Assembly: GCF_001705515.1 (NCBI RefSeq)
Contig: NZ_MDJS01000001.1
Span: 1,612,001-1,676,000 of the forward strand
Direction of reading: 5' to 3'
Length of the DNA stretch: 64,000 bases
From: Mucilaginibacter sp. PPCGB 2223
GTDB taxonomy: Bacteria; Bacteroidota; Bacteroidia; Sphingobacteriales; Sphingobacteriaceae
Below, in pieces: positions 51,976 through 59,979 of the stretch. A program made the position numbers and the translations under genes. Position 1 is the first letter of the stretch, and each line of letters opens with the position of its first letter. The notes under the pieces are model-generated. The model was not told the origin of the DNA, did not search any database, and worked only from the letters and a program-made list of their open reading frames with translations.

Positions 51976-52956
51976 TTAATCAAATAACCCGAATACAAGT
52001 TTTAATTGCTCCTGTAAATCTACCAAAGGCTGATATCCTATCAGTTGCATTGCTTTTTTTATCTGGGCTTTGCTATCCCGCACGTCTCCTGCCCTCGCCT
52101 GCCTGTAAACAGGTAAAATATCTTTACCTGCTATACCGGTTATTAACAGCCAAAGCTCATTTAGTGATGTTTGTCCTCCGCAGGCGATGTTATATACCTC
52201 ATTAACTGCATCTTTATTTTCAACAAATAAAGCCTTAATATTTGCTTGTACGGCATTTTCAACGTAAGTAAAATCGCGGGTTTGCCGTCCGTCGCCATTA
52301 ATCGCTGCGCCCCTGCCTTCCTTTGCAGCTTTAATGAATAATGGAATAACTGCTGCATATTCGCCTGCAGGGCTCTGCTTCGGGCCGAATATGTTAAAAT
52401 ACCGTAACCCTATCGTTTCGATACCATAAGTACGTGCAAAAACATCGGCATATAACTCGTTAACATATTTGGTTACCGCATATGGAGATAAAGGTTTACC
52501 TATACGCGCTTCAACTTTGGGAAGCTCTTTACTATCTCCATAGGTTGATGAAGATGCAGCATAGATAAGCCGTTTAACAGTTCCCGTTTCTTTTATAGCA
52601 TAAAGCAAATTTAAAAAGCCAGTTATGTTTACGGCGTTAGTAGTTAGCGGGTCGGCAATAGACCTTGGCACCGACCCTAATGCGGCCTGGTGACTAACAT
52701 AATCAATACCGTCAACGGCTGTTTTGCAGGTTTCAAAATCGCGGATATCTCCTTCAATCAGTTCAAACGCCGGGTTGGTTTTAAACGCTTCGATATTCTG
52801 CATAAATCCGGTCGAGAAGTTATCAAGCACGCGTACCTTACCTGCGCCGTATTTTAAAAGATATTCGACCAGGTTTGCCCCGATAAACCCGGCGCCGCCA
52901 GTAACCAAGAAACTGTGCTGGCTCAAATTAACATTGTGGTAAGGAGTCTCGTACAT
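51976..52956 (-). CDS. UDP-N-acetylhexosamine(-uronate) 4-epimerase (WbpP/TviC-like)
   Basis: 326 aa from ATG 52956. VTGGAGFIGANLVEYLLKYG, ALGSVPRSIADPLTTN, ASSSTYGDS, catalytic Y-x3-K in LSPYAVTKYVNELYADVF, and LRYFNIFGPKQSPAGEYAAV, which is characteristic of WbpP/TviC 4-epimerases. With the adjacent dehydrogenase (54110) it would make UDP-GalNAcA from UDP-GlcNAc, as in Vi antigen synthesis. 10 bp after the acyltransferase-3 stop. Confidence 0.86.
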   Translation of the reverse strand: MYETPYHNVNLSQHSFLVTGGAGFIGANLVEYLLKYGAGKVRVLDNFSTGFMQNIEAFKTNPAFELIEGDIRDFETCKTAVDGIDYVSHQAALGSVPRSIADPLTTNAVNITGFLNLLYAIKETGTVKRLIYAASSSTYGDSKELPKVEARIGKPLSPYAVTKYVNELYADVFARTYGIETIGLRYFNIFGPKQSPAGEYAAVIPLFIKAAKEGRGAAINGDGRQTRDFTYVENAVQANIKALFVENKDAVNEVYNIACGGQTSLNELWLLITGIAGKDILPVYRQARAGDVRDSKAQIKKAMQLIGYQPLVDLQEQLKLVFGLFD

Positions 52957-52966
52957 ATTACTTATT

Positions 52967-54073
52967 TCAAATTGGGCTTTGGGCAGAACTTCGCACCACG
53001 GCAAATTTTTCCTTTAATTTCAAAAAATATTTTTCGAAATATGTAAAAGACAAATAAGAAATACCAATGGTGCCCACCAATACGCCTAAATAAGCCTGGC
53101 AATATTTATAAGGCTGTGATATCGGTAAGTCTGATAGGCACTTGGCTAACAAGAAAATTAGTACTGGATGTATGACATATATTCCATACGATATCTGACC
53201 AAGAAAATTAAATATAGGAGTATCCAAGTTTATAATCCTGTTTTTGACGTTGATTTGTCCTATAATTAAACATAAAGCCACAACAGATATGATCTCATCA
53301 TCTATGACTGTAGCAATATGAAACCTGTTAACAGCTGCTAAAAACATAATTCCCCAGCATATCAATTGAGAAACTTTATTATCCATGATCCGTAGCAGCA
53401 GTAGGTTATCTTGTTTATACAAAAGAGAACCCAAGGCTCCAATAATCAAGCATTGAAACCTTGCATAATGAAGTATTCTATCAGCAAGTGAGTTTTGGTA
53501 AGCAAAATGCACCAATAGTTTTACAACGAGCAAAACTATTATTAAAGCTATACAAATTTTAATTAACGAATTTATTTTTTTGTTTAGCCAAGGCCAGAAT
53601 ATATAAAATTGTTCTTCGATACCCAAAGACCAATAGTGATACAGCAAAGGCAAAGATAACCCTAAGGCGAACGGAAGATTTGCAGCATAAAAAATATACA
53701 GTAATAATGCCGTGAAATTTATGCCTAATCCCCAGTAATTTATAACAAGTATGCTTATAAACAGATACAAATAGTAAAGGGGCCAGATTCGCAATATTCT
53801 TCTAAGGTAGAATTTCTTAATATCAATTTCTTGTTTCTGTTTTTCGGCCTGTAGCAGGTAGGTAATTAAAAAACCGCTTAATGCAAAAAAAATACTTACA
53901 CCATAACTACCTAAGAATGCACCCAGTGGGTAGCCATTCTCTAATTTAACCAGATAAGATGAGTTCAAATTAAATGCTTTTGCATTTAACGAAACATGGA
54001 ATATCACCACAGCAATAGCAGATATGGCACGTAAACCGTTTAGCCCTGGAAAATAAATAGTTTCAGTTTTCAT
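52967..54073 (-). CDS. Acyltransferase 3 family membrane O-acyltransferase (OafA-like)
   Basis: 368 aa with about 10 helices. Acyltransferase-3 marks: YFPGLNGLRAISAIAVVIFH with the active-site His of VIFH, the R-x10-R pair in LRRILRIWPLYYLYL, and YHYWSLGIEEQFYIFWP. It would O-acetylate or acylate the exopolysaccharide from the cytoplasmic side. 36 bp follow the dehydrogenase gene. Confidence 0.88.
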   Translation of the reverse strand: MKTETIYFPGLNGLRAISAIAVVIFHVSLNAKAFNLNSSYLVKLENGYPLGAFLGSYGVSIFFALSGFLITYLLQAEKQKQEIDIKKFYLRRILRIWPLYYLYLFISILVINYWGLGINFTALLLYIFYAANLPFALGLSLPLLYHYWSLGIEEQFYIFWPWLNKKINSLIKICIALIIVLLVVKLLVHFAYQNSLADRILHYARFQCLIIGALGSLLYKQDNLLLLRIMDNKVSQLICWGIMFLAAVNRFHIATVIDDEIISVVALCLIIGQINVKNRIINLDTPIFNFLGQISYGIYVIHPVLIFLLAKCLSDLPISQPYKYCQAYLGVLVGTIGISYLSFTYFEKYFLKLKEKFAVVRSSAQSPI

Positions 54074-54109
54074 TATTATAAAGCCGTCGTTTGTTGACGG
54101 CTATCATCG

Positions 54110-55402
54110 TTATAAGCGGCCATCAACCATCTCAGTATCTAAAACACCCTTAACATCATAAAGCACTCCGGGTTGTTTCAACATAGATTTCAAATTAAGT
54201 TTAATGAGTTCGGCATGACTTACGGCCAGAATAATAGCATCGTAAGTTTTATCAGCGGGTAATTTGTCCACACAATCTATCCCATACTCCTGTTTTACTT
54301 GTGCGCAACTCGCCCATGGATCAAATACTGTTATGTTGGCTTTGTACGATTTAAGTTCCCTGATCACATCCACCACTTTGGTATTGCGAACATCCGGGCA
54401 GTTTTCCTTAAAGGTAATACCCAGCACCAAAATGTCCGAATGCCAAACGTTGATCTGTTTTTTGAGCATCAGTTTAACTACCTTATCGGCAATGTAAGTG
54501 CCCATGCTATCGTTGATGCGCCTGCCCGATAAAATAATTTCAGGATAATATCCTACAGATATAGCTTTTTGTGCCAGGTAATACGGGTCGACACCGATAC
54601 AATGTCCACCAACCAGGCCTGGTTTGAATGATAAAAAATTCCATTTGGTCGAAGCGGCTTCCAACACCTGGTTGGTATCGATGCCAAGCAATGTGAATAT
54701 TTTTGAAAGCTCGTTTACAAAGGCGATGTTGATATCGCGTTGTGCATTTTCAATAACCTTGGCTGCTTCGGCCACTTTTATCGAAGGGGCCAGGTGTGTA
54801 CCCGCCGGGATTATGGACGAGTACAGATCATCAATCAATTGCGCCGATTGTTTAGTTGAACCCGATGTTACTTTTTTTATATTAGGCAATGTCCGGGTTT
54901 TATCGCCCGGGTTTATCCTTTCGGGCGAATAACCACAGAAAAAATCGGCATTAAACACCAGGCCAGAGTTTTTCTCCAAAATGGGAATGCAGGCTTCTTC
55001 GGTACAACCCGGGTAAACTGTTGATTCGTAAATAACAATGTCGTCTTTTTTTAACGCCTGGGCAACTGTTTCGGTTGCTTTTAGCAAAGGGGTAAGATCG
55101 GGGTTGTTATACCGGTCGACCGGTGTTGGCACTGTAACAATAAATACATTGCAGTTGTGTAAAGAGCTTTTATCAGTGGTAAAAAATACACCTTGGGCCG
55201 AATCTTCCTTTCGTGCTACATTTCTTAACTCTTCCGCGTCTGTTTCGAGTGTATGGTCGTTGCCTGCCGATAACTCCTCGATTCTTTGGGTATTGATGTC
55301 AAAACCTGTAACCGGATATTTTTTACCGAACTCAACGGCCAGCGGTAAGCCTACGTAACCTAATCCAATTATCCCTATATGGGGTGTAAAATCTCCGGTC
55401 AT
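54110..55402 (-). CDS. UDP-N-acetylhexosamine 6-dehydrogenase (TviB/WbpO-like)
   Basis: 430 aa. NAD fold GIIGLGYVGLPLAVEFG (10-26), VPTPVDRYNNPDL, YESTVYPGCTEE, nucleophile C268 in GLVGGHCIGVDPYYLA, and NPGD/KRTLPN-type binding loop. The pattern fits UDP-GlcNAc/UDP-GalNAc dehydrogenases (TviB, WbpO) better than UDP-glucose dehydrogenase. It supplies an N-acetylhexosaminuronate together with the WbpP-like epimerase. 5 bp after the Wzz stop. Confidence 0.9.
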   Translation of the reverse strand: MTGDFTPHIGIIGLGYVGLPLAVEFGKKYPVTGFDINTQRIEELSAGNDHTLETDAEELRNVARKEDSAQGVFFTTDKSSLHNCNVFIVTVPTPVDRYNNPDLTPLLKATETVAQALKKDDIVIYESTVYPGCTEEACIPILEKNSGLVFNADFFCGYSPERINPGDKTRTLPNIKKVTSGSTKQSAQLIDDLYSSIIPAGTHLAPSIKVAEAAKVIENAQRDINIAFVNELSKIFTLLGIDTNQVLEAASTKWNFLSFKPGLVGGHCIGVDPYYLAQKAISVGYYPEIILSGRRINDSMGTYIADKVVKLMLKKQINVWHSDILVLGITFKENCPDVRNTKVVDVIRELKSYKANITVFDPWASCAQVKQEYGIDCVDKLPADKTYDAIILAVSHAELIKLNLKSMLKQPGVLYDVKGVLDTEMVDGRL

Positions 55403-55407
55403 TTTAA

Positions 55408-56448
55408 TTATTTAAGTAATGATAGAATGCTTTTATGAAAGCGTAACACAATAAGCAGGATTATAACCAATATAAATGCAATCCCGGCAGTAAAAACAGT
55501 GTATCTTAATTTATTGACTCCCGCCGCATAGAGCGGTAGTTCGGGTTCGTCGATAATACGGTATAGCGGTGTTTCCTTTTGCAGGTTCATTTTAGCCACT
55601 TCAAGGTTACGCATAACTTCGGTATATGCTCCTGCCAGTGCATTTGCTTTAGCTATGTTAAATTGCAGGCCCGAACGCTGTACCGTTACCGATGGATTGA
55701 GATTATAGGTTCTGTCGTTCATAGATGCTGTGGCACTGTAGTTTTTGCTCAAAACCGTGGCAAGGCTGTCGGCTTCCTGTTTGAGCAATCTTACGCTGGT
55801 AGCCGAAACCCTGGTTTTGGTATCAATAAAATATTGAGAAGTTTGATCAAGCATTTCCTTAGCCACAAAATAGGCAGTTTTGGCATCTGCTGAAGTTGCT
55901 GTGATATTGTAAAATATTAACTTTTTATCTTTTTTGAATACCAGGAACGAACTCGCCACTGAGCTGATAACAGATCTGTATAAACCGGTTTGCGCTTGTG
56001 TATAGGTATCGGGATTGGTACCAAACGGGCCAAGTTTTTTATAACGTGCATTAAATTGCTTTTGTGCAATATAATTTAGCAATGTTTGATGGGTTTGCCG
56101 GTCTATCTCTGACTGAAGGCCGGCCCCGATCAGTTTACGCGATTTGAACAATTCGATAATATTGTCACCCGAAAAAATGTTATCGGGCCCGGTGGTCAGG
56201 CCATCAACACCCAATTGCGCTGCCAAACCAGCTAATGCCCCACTTCGGCCGGTTTGATCGGTTGATAGCACAAACGTAAAAGTAGCACTGTAAGTAGGTA
56301 CTACTTTCGACATCTTATAATATCCATACCCCCCACCGGCAACTATGGCCAGGAGGATAAAGTACCATTTTTTAAAGAGGTAAAACCCCACCCGGAATAT
56401 CCGTACCCGCCAAAGCCTTATAACATTCTTATTGAATAATTCGGCCAT
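55408..56448 (-). CDS. Wzz/GumC-type chain-length protein without kinase domain
   Basis: 346 aa. Two membrane helices, about 29-46 and 315-335, bracket a periplasmic domain starting VPTYSATFTFVLSTDQ, with a coiled-coil-rich middle and a terminal YRIIDEPELPLYAAGVNKLR typical of Wzz proteins. No tyrosine-kinase (BY-kinase) domain is fused or found nearby in this window. It works with the Wza-like protein; a single base separates the genes. Confidence 0.88.
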   Translation of the reverse strand: MAELFNKNVIRLWRVRIFRVGFYLFKKWYFILLAIVAGGGYGYYKMSKVVPTYSATFTFVLSTDQTGRSGALAGLAAQLGVDGLTTGPDNIFSGDNIIELFKSRKLIGAGLQSEIDRQTHQTLLNYIAQKQFNARYKKLGPFGTNPDTYTQAQTGLYRSVISSVASSFLVFKKDKKLIFYNITATSADAKTAYFVAKEMLDQTSQYFIDTKTRVSATSVRLLKQEADSLATVLSKNYSATASMNDRTYNLNPSVTVQRSGLQFNIAKANALAGAYTEVMRNLEVAKMNLQKETPLYRIIDEPELPLYAAGVNKLRYTVFTAGIAFILVIILLIVLRFHKSILSLLK

Positions 56449-56449
56449 C

Positions 56450-58762
56450 TTACTTTTTTATGGTTGAAATGGTAACTACAACTAAAGATATCAGCGAAAT
56501 TAATGTACCCAGGGTGCTTACTGTAGAGCCTACGTCGACACCCTTTTTCTCCATTTTTTTAGGCACTACTATCTCCGATCCTTCTTCTACTTTTGGATAT
56601 GACCGGAATATACCGAAAACACCATTTTTTGTCCGTTTAATGTGCCCATTGGCATATAATACATAAATTTTTGAGCGGCGGGCATTATCGGTTGTCCCTC
56701 CGGCCTGTGATAAATAATACTGTATGCTTTTGCCTTCAACAAACCCGGTTTTAGTCGATATCAAAACTTCGCCGCTTAATTTTACCAGTGGGTCAAACTT
56801 CGAAACTTGTATTTCGTCATGGTCCTCCAGTATATAATCCTGTAATGAACCCGGATTGCTTAAAACTGTCTTAACTTCTATCGGGATTCTAAAATTAGTC
56901 CGGGTTATGTCTTCCAGAACCTTGACACTTGTATCTTTAATACTGCTTTGTATAAGTTTAGCGGCTTGTTTTTGCGAATCATTTACCTCGGGCGTACTTC
57001 TGATGAGAAATACGCCATTAGGATTAGCTAAAGCAGTTAAACCGCCGGCCCGTTTAATCAGGTCGCTTACCCTTTCTTTTTTCGACCCGATAGTATACGC
57101 GCCCGGATAATTTACTTCACCGCTAACGTTTACAGTCCTTTGCTCTGTATAGCCCGGATTTTTACGAACAGTAACTATATCAAAGGGTCTCAGAATAAAT
57201 TTATCGTTTTCGATGTTAAGCGCTTTTTCGATGTTAACATCATAAACAGTCGCTATCGAATCGGCATCGCGGTTTGTGCGTTCGTTAATAATGCGCCGGC
57301 CTATTTCGACATGATATGATGATGCTGCGTCGGTAAAACCGCCTGCCAGAAAAAACAGATCCCGCAATGAGAGGTTTTCCTGATATGGGAATGAGCCTGG
57401 TTTTCTTACCTCTCCGGTTATATTTACCGTATATATACTTTTAAATTCGTTGATTGTAGCGATGTTAATAACATCCCTTTTAATAAGCTGCATATCATCA
57501 GCACCTCCTTTCATCACACTGGCTACATTAAATGTAAAATTTTCCATTGTGCCGTCAGGATGTGTCCGGGTTAAAGTCGCTCTATCGGTAAAAACGTTCT
57601 CCCGTAAACCGCCTGCGTGCTTAATCAATGCACTGATGGTTAAACCGGGCGTCAGTTCGAATTCGCCGGGCCTGTATACTGCTCCTTTAATACTTACCGC
57701 ATTTTCAACGGTATTTAATATTTCTTCGACATCAAACTCATCACCATCTGTTGGTACATATGTGGATATTCCCTGCTTAAATACAGTCCTGATTTTTCTT
57801 TCTGTATCAGTGTTTTGCTTTACCTTGATACTTGCTTTATAAGCTTTATCGGTATAGCCTCCGGCAAAAAACAACAAATCGTCGAGGGTTTCGCCGTCCT
57901 TTAGTTCAAAAATCCCGGGCCTTTTTACAGCTCCGTTTACGGTTACCCGTTTTTTGTAAACCGGGAAATTGATCACGTCGTTTTCGCGCAGGGATACGTT
58001 GCCTCTTTGATCGCCACGTGTTAAAAACTGGTAAATATCAATATGCTGAATAACTTTGTTGTTCCTGATGAGTTCGATATTACGATAGGTATTAATGGCG
58101 CCGGGCCCACCGCACAAGTAGAGTGAATTAAACAGGCTTGATAAAGACGAAATTGTAAAATTACCCGATTTGGCAGCCCCTACGGCTGTGATATGAATAC
58201 TGCGTATCTTACTTAATGTTACAGAGAGCTTTGACGAACCCACTCTTAACGAGGGGTACGCTGTTTGCGACATTTTATCGCGGATACGTGCAATTGCATC
58301 TTCGATAGTAAGGCCATTTACGTTAACGGCGCCTACCTGTGGTATAAAAACAGAGCCTTCGGGCTGTACCGGGGTCTTAATATTCATTTCCTGATAGCCC
58401 GACACATTGATCGTTAATTCGTCATCCGGACCGAGTATATAATTTGGCGGAATGCCGATACGCAGGTTTGGCTCAAAGGATAAAGACTCATTTGTAAAAA
58501 AAGATGCGCCAAATACCTCCGAAGTAGGCAACTTAGCAACAGTTTGATAGTCGTTTTTTACGGGTGTCCTGTTTACTGGAGCAATAACCGTTGGTTCAAC
58601 ATCCACTTTATTAGGATTGGGTATCCCAGTGTTTCCGTTTCCTTTCCCAAGTTTTGAGGTATCGACCGGTAGCTGCCTGCCTATAGCCTGCGCAAACACT
58701 GCAGATTGATCAAGAAAAACGAAAAGAAGTAGAAATAGGAGAAATCGTTTGCTGATACACAT
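56450..58762 (-). CDS. Multi-SLBB polysaccharide export protein (Wza-like)
   Basis: 770 aa, signal peptide (MCISKRFLLFLLLFVFLDQS, cleaved near AQA). A polysaccharide export domain starts near residue 105 (YILGPDDELTINVSGYQEMN), followed by serial SLBB units recognised by the repeated VNGAVKRPGIFELK, IKGAVYRPGEFELT, ITGEVRKPGSFPYQ and VSGEVNYPGAYTIG (VxGxVxxPGxF/Y). It is longer than E. coli Wza and lacks a lipobox; a helix near the end (LISLVVVTISTI) anchors it. First gene of the minus-strand exopolysaccharide operon. Confidence 0.93.
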   Translation of the reverse strand: MCISKRFLLFLLLFVFLDQSAVFAQAIGRQLPVDTSKLGKGNGNTGIPNPNKVDVEPTVIAPVNRTPVKNDYQTVAKLPTSEVFGASFFTNESLSFEPNLRIGIPPNYILGPDDELTINVSGYQEMNIKTPVQPEGSVFIPQVGAVNVNGLTIEDAIARIRDKMSQTAYPSLRVGSSKLSVTLSKIRSIHITAVGAAKSGNFTISSLSSLFNSLYLCGGPGAINTYRNIELIRNNKVIQHIDIYQFLTRGDQRGNVSLRENDVINFPVYKKRVTVNGAVKRPGIFELKDGETLDDLLFFAGGYTDKAYKASIKVKQNTDTERKIRTVFKQGISTYVPTDGDEFDVEEILNTVENAVSIKGAVYRPGEFELTPGLTISALIKHAGGLRENVFTDRATLTRTHPDGTMENFTFNVASVMKGGADDMQLIKRDVINIATINEFKSIYTVNITGEVRKPGSFPYQENLSLRDLFFLAGGFTDAASSYHVEIGRRIINERTNRDADSIATVYDVNIEKALNIENDKFILRPFDIVTVRKNPGYTEQRTVNVSGEVNYPGAYTIGSKKERVSDLIKRAGGLTALANPNGVFLIRSTPEVNDSQKQAAKLIQSSIKDTSVKVLEDITRTNFRIPIEVKTVLSNPGSLQDYILEDHDEIQVSKFDPLVKLSGEVLISTKTGFVEGKSIQYYLSQAGGTTDNARRSKIYVLYANGHIKRTKNGVFGIFRSYPKVEEGSEIVVPKKMEKKGVDVGSTVSTLGTLISLISLVVVTISTIKK

Positions 58763-58862
58763 TTTATTATGGCCTGGCGGAAATCCTTGGTTGGGGTAAT
58801 AACAGTTTTTAAAAAGATTATGGGTTTTGATTGCAATAATACAAATTAATTAATAGTTACCA

Positions 58863-58879
58863 TACTGTAATGTACAGTA
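58863..58879. promoter_or_regulatory. 17-bp palindrome upstream of the Wza operon
   Basis: TACTGTAATGTACAGTA: 7-bp arms with a 3-base spacer, in the divergent region between the exopolysaccharide operon and the GT2 gene, 101 bp before ATG 58762. Possible operator for a dimeric repressor or activator. It is not the stress-island dyad. Confidence 0.5.
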
Positions 58880-58954
58880 ATATTTACATCAAAACATAAT
58901 CCATTGTTTATCATAAACCCCTTGATAAAACAAATTGTATATGCAGCGGGCAAC

Positions 58955-59965
58955 ATGTTATATTCGCATCTGTTAAAACCCGAACGTTACCCGTACAGTA
59001 TGGATGTAACCCAGCCTGCAATTTTATCGGTCATTATTCCAACCAAAAATCGTCCGTATCTATTAGTACGCGCGTTACAGTCTGTAGTTAAGCAAACCTA
59101 CAGGCATTTTGAGGTTTGTGTGGTAGATAACAACACTGATGAACAGAACAGCCTCCAGGTAAAACAAACCGTGGCGGAGTTTGAGCTACAGTACGCCGAC
59201 ATTAATTGGATCTATATCCACAGCAATAAAAAATTCGCTTCGGGGGCACGTAACGATGGCATGGCGGCAACCATAGGTAACCTGATCTTTTTTTTAGATG
59301 ACGACGACGAACTGCTGGCTGACAGCCTGAGCATACGCGTAGACGAAATGCTGGCCGACCCCGAACTGGCGTTATTGTATTGTGCAGGATACTCAAAGAT
59401 ATACCCCTACCCTTTTAAAATGTACAGGTATTACCATTACAACAAAAAGCTGCATACCGAAAAACTGATGATGATGTCGTGCTCATCGATAGCGATAAAC
59501 CGCAGCATATTTAAAGAGAACGACCTGTATTTTGATGAGGCGCAAAGCCGCATGGACGATTATGACCTGTGCAGGAGAGTTATTGAACTCGATCTGAAAG
59601 TAAAATCAATACCCGGCCCGCTGGTCATGATCAACCTGCATCCCGATACGCGGATATCATCGCACAAGCTGGTTGATTATACCTTTAAAGATGTTTTGAT
59701 CGAACGCTGGGGCGAATCGGCGGCGGATACTGTTTATCATTACGCCGAAGGCGTATATATATGGCGCTTGTGCTTTGGCACTGCCGATCAGCCTTACAAA
59801 GAAATAATTGCCGGCCTGCGCCGCGATTTTAACCGGGAGCCTACGCCATCCTTTAAATTTAAATACGCGCTGGCTTATTTTAGCCCCAAACTATTTCTGG
59901 CACTTTATCACATAGGCGTTGCCATATCCCAGACGCGTAAAAACAGGCTGGCCAGAAAATTATAG
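58955..59965 (+). CDS. Glycosyltransferase family 2
   Basis: About 336 aa from ATG 58955; the frame continues to a TTG at 58904. GT-A: LSVIIPTKNRPYLLVRALQS, VCVVDNNTDEQNS, metal-binding DDDDE in LIFFLDDDDELL, and RMDDYDLCRRVIELDLKV as the acceptor-base segment. It is separate from and divergent to the exopolysaccharide operon, but its type suits polysaccharide assembly. Convergent with the barrel receptor gene, 14 bp apart. Confidence 0.85.
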   Translation: MLYSHLLKPERYPYSMDVTQPAILSVIIPTKNRPYLLVRALQSVVKQTYRHFEVCVVDNNTDEQNSLQVKQTVAEFELQYADINWIYIHSNKKFASGARNDGMAATIGNLIFFLDDDDELLADSLSIRVDEMLADPELALLYCAGYSKIYPYPFKMYRYYHYNKKLHTEKLMMMSCSSIAINRSIFKENDLYFDEAQSRMDDYDLCRRVIELDLKVKSIPGPLVMINLHPDTRISSHKLVDYTFKDVLIERWGESAADTVYHYAEGVYIWRLCFGTADQPYKEIIAGLRRDFNREPTPSFKFKYALAYFSPKLFLALYHIGVAISQTRKNRLARKL

Positions 59966-59979
59966 GATAACTTTCCCCA

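Noticed and set aside
58863-58879. LexA/SOS box at the Wza promoter
   Set aside because: The spacing between CTG and CAG is 7, not the 10 of the proteobacterial SOS box, and no SOS gene is nearby.
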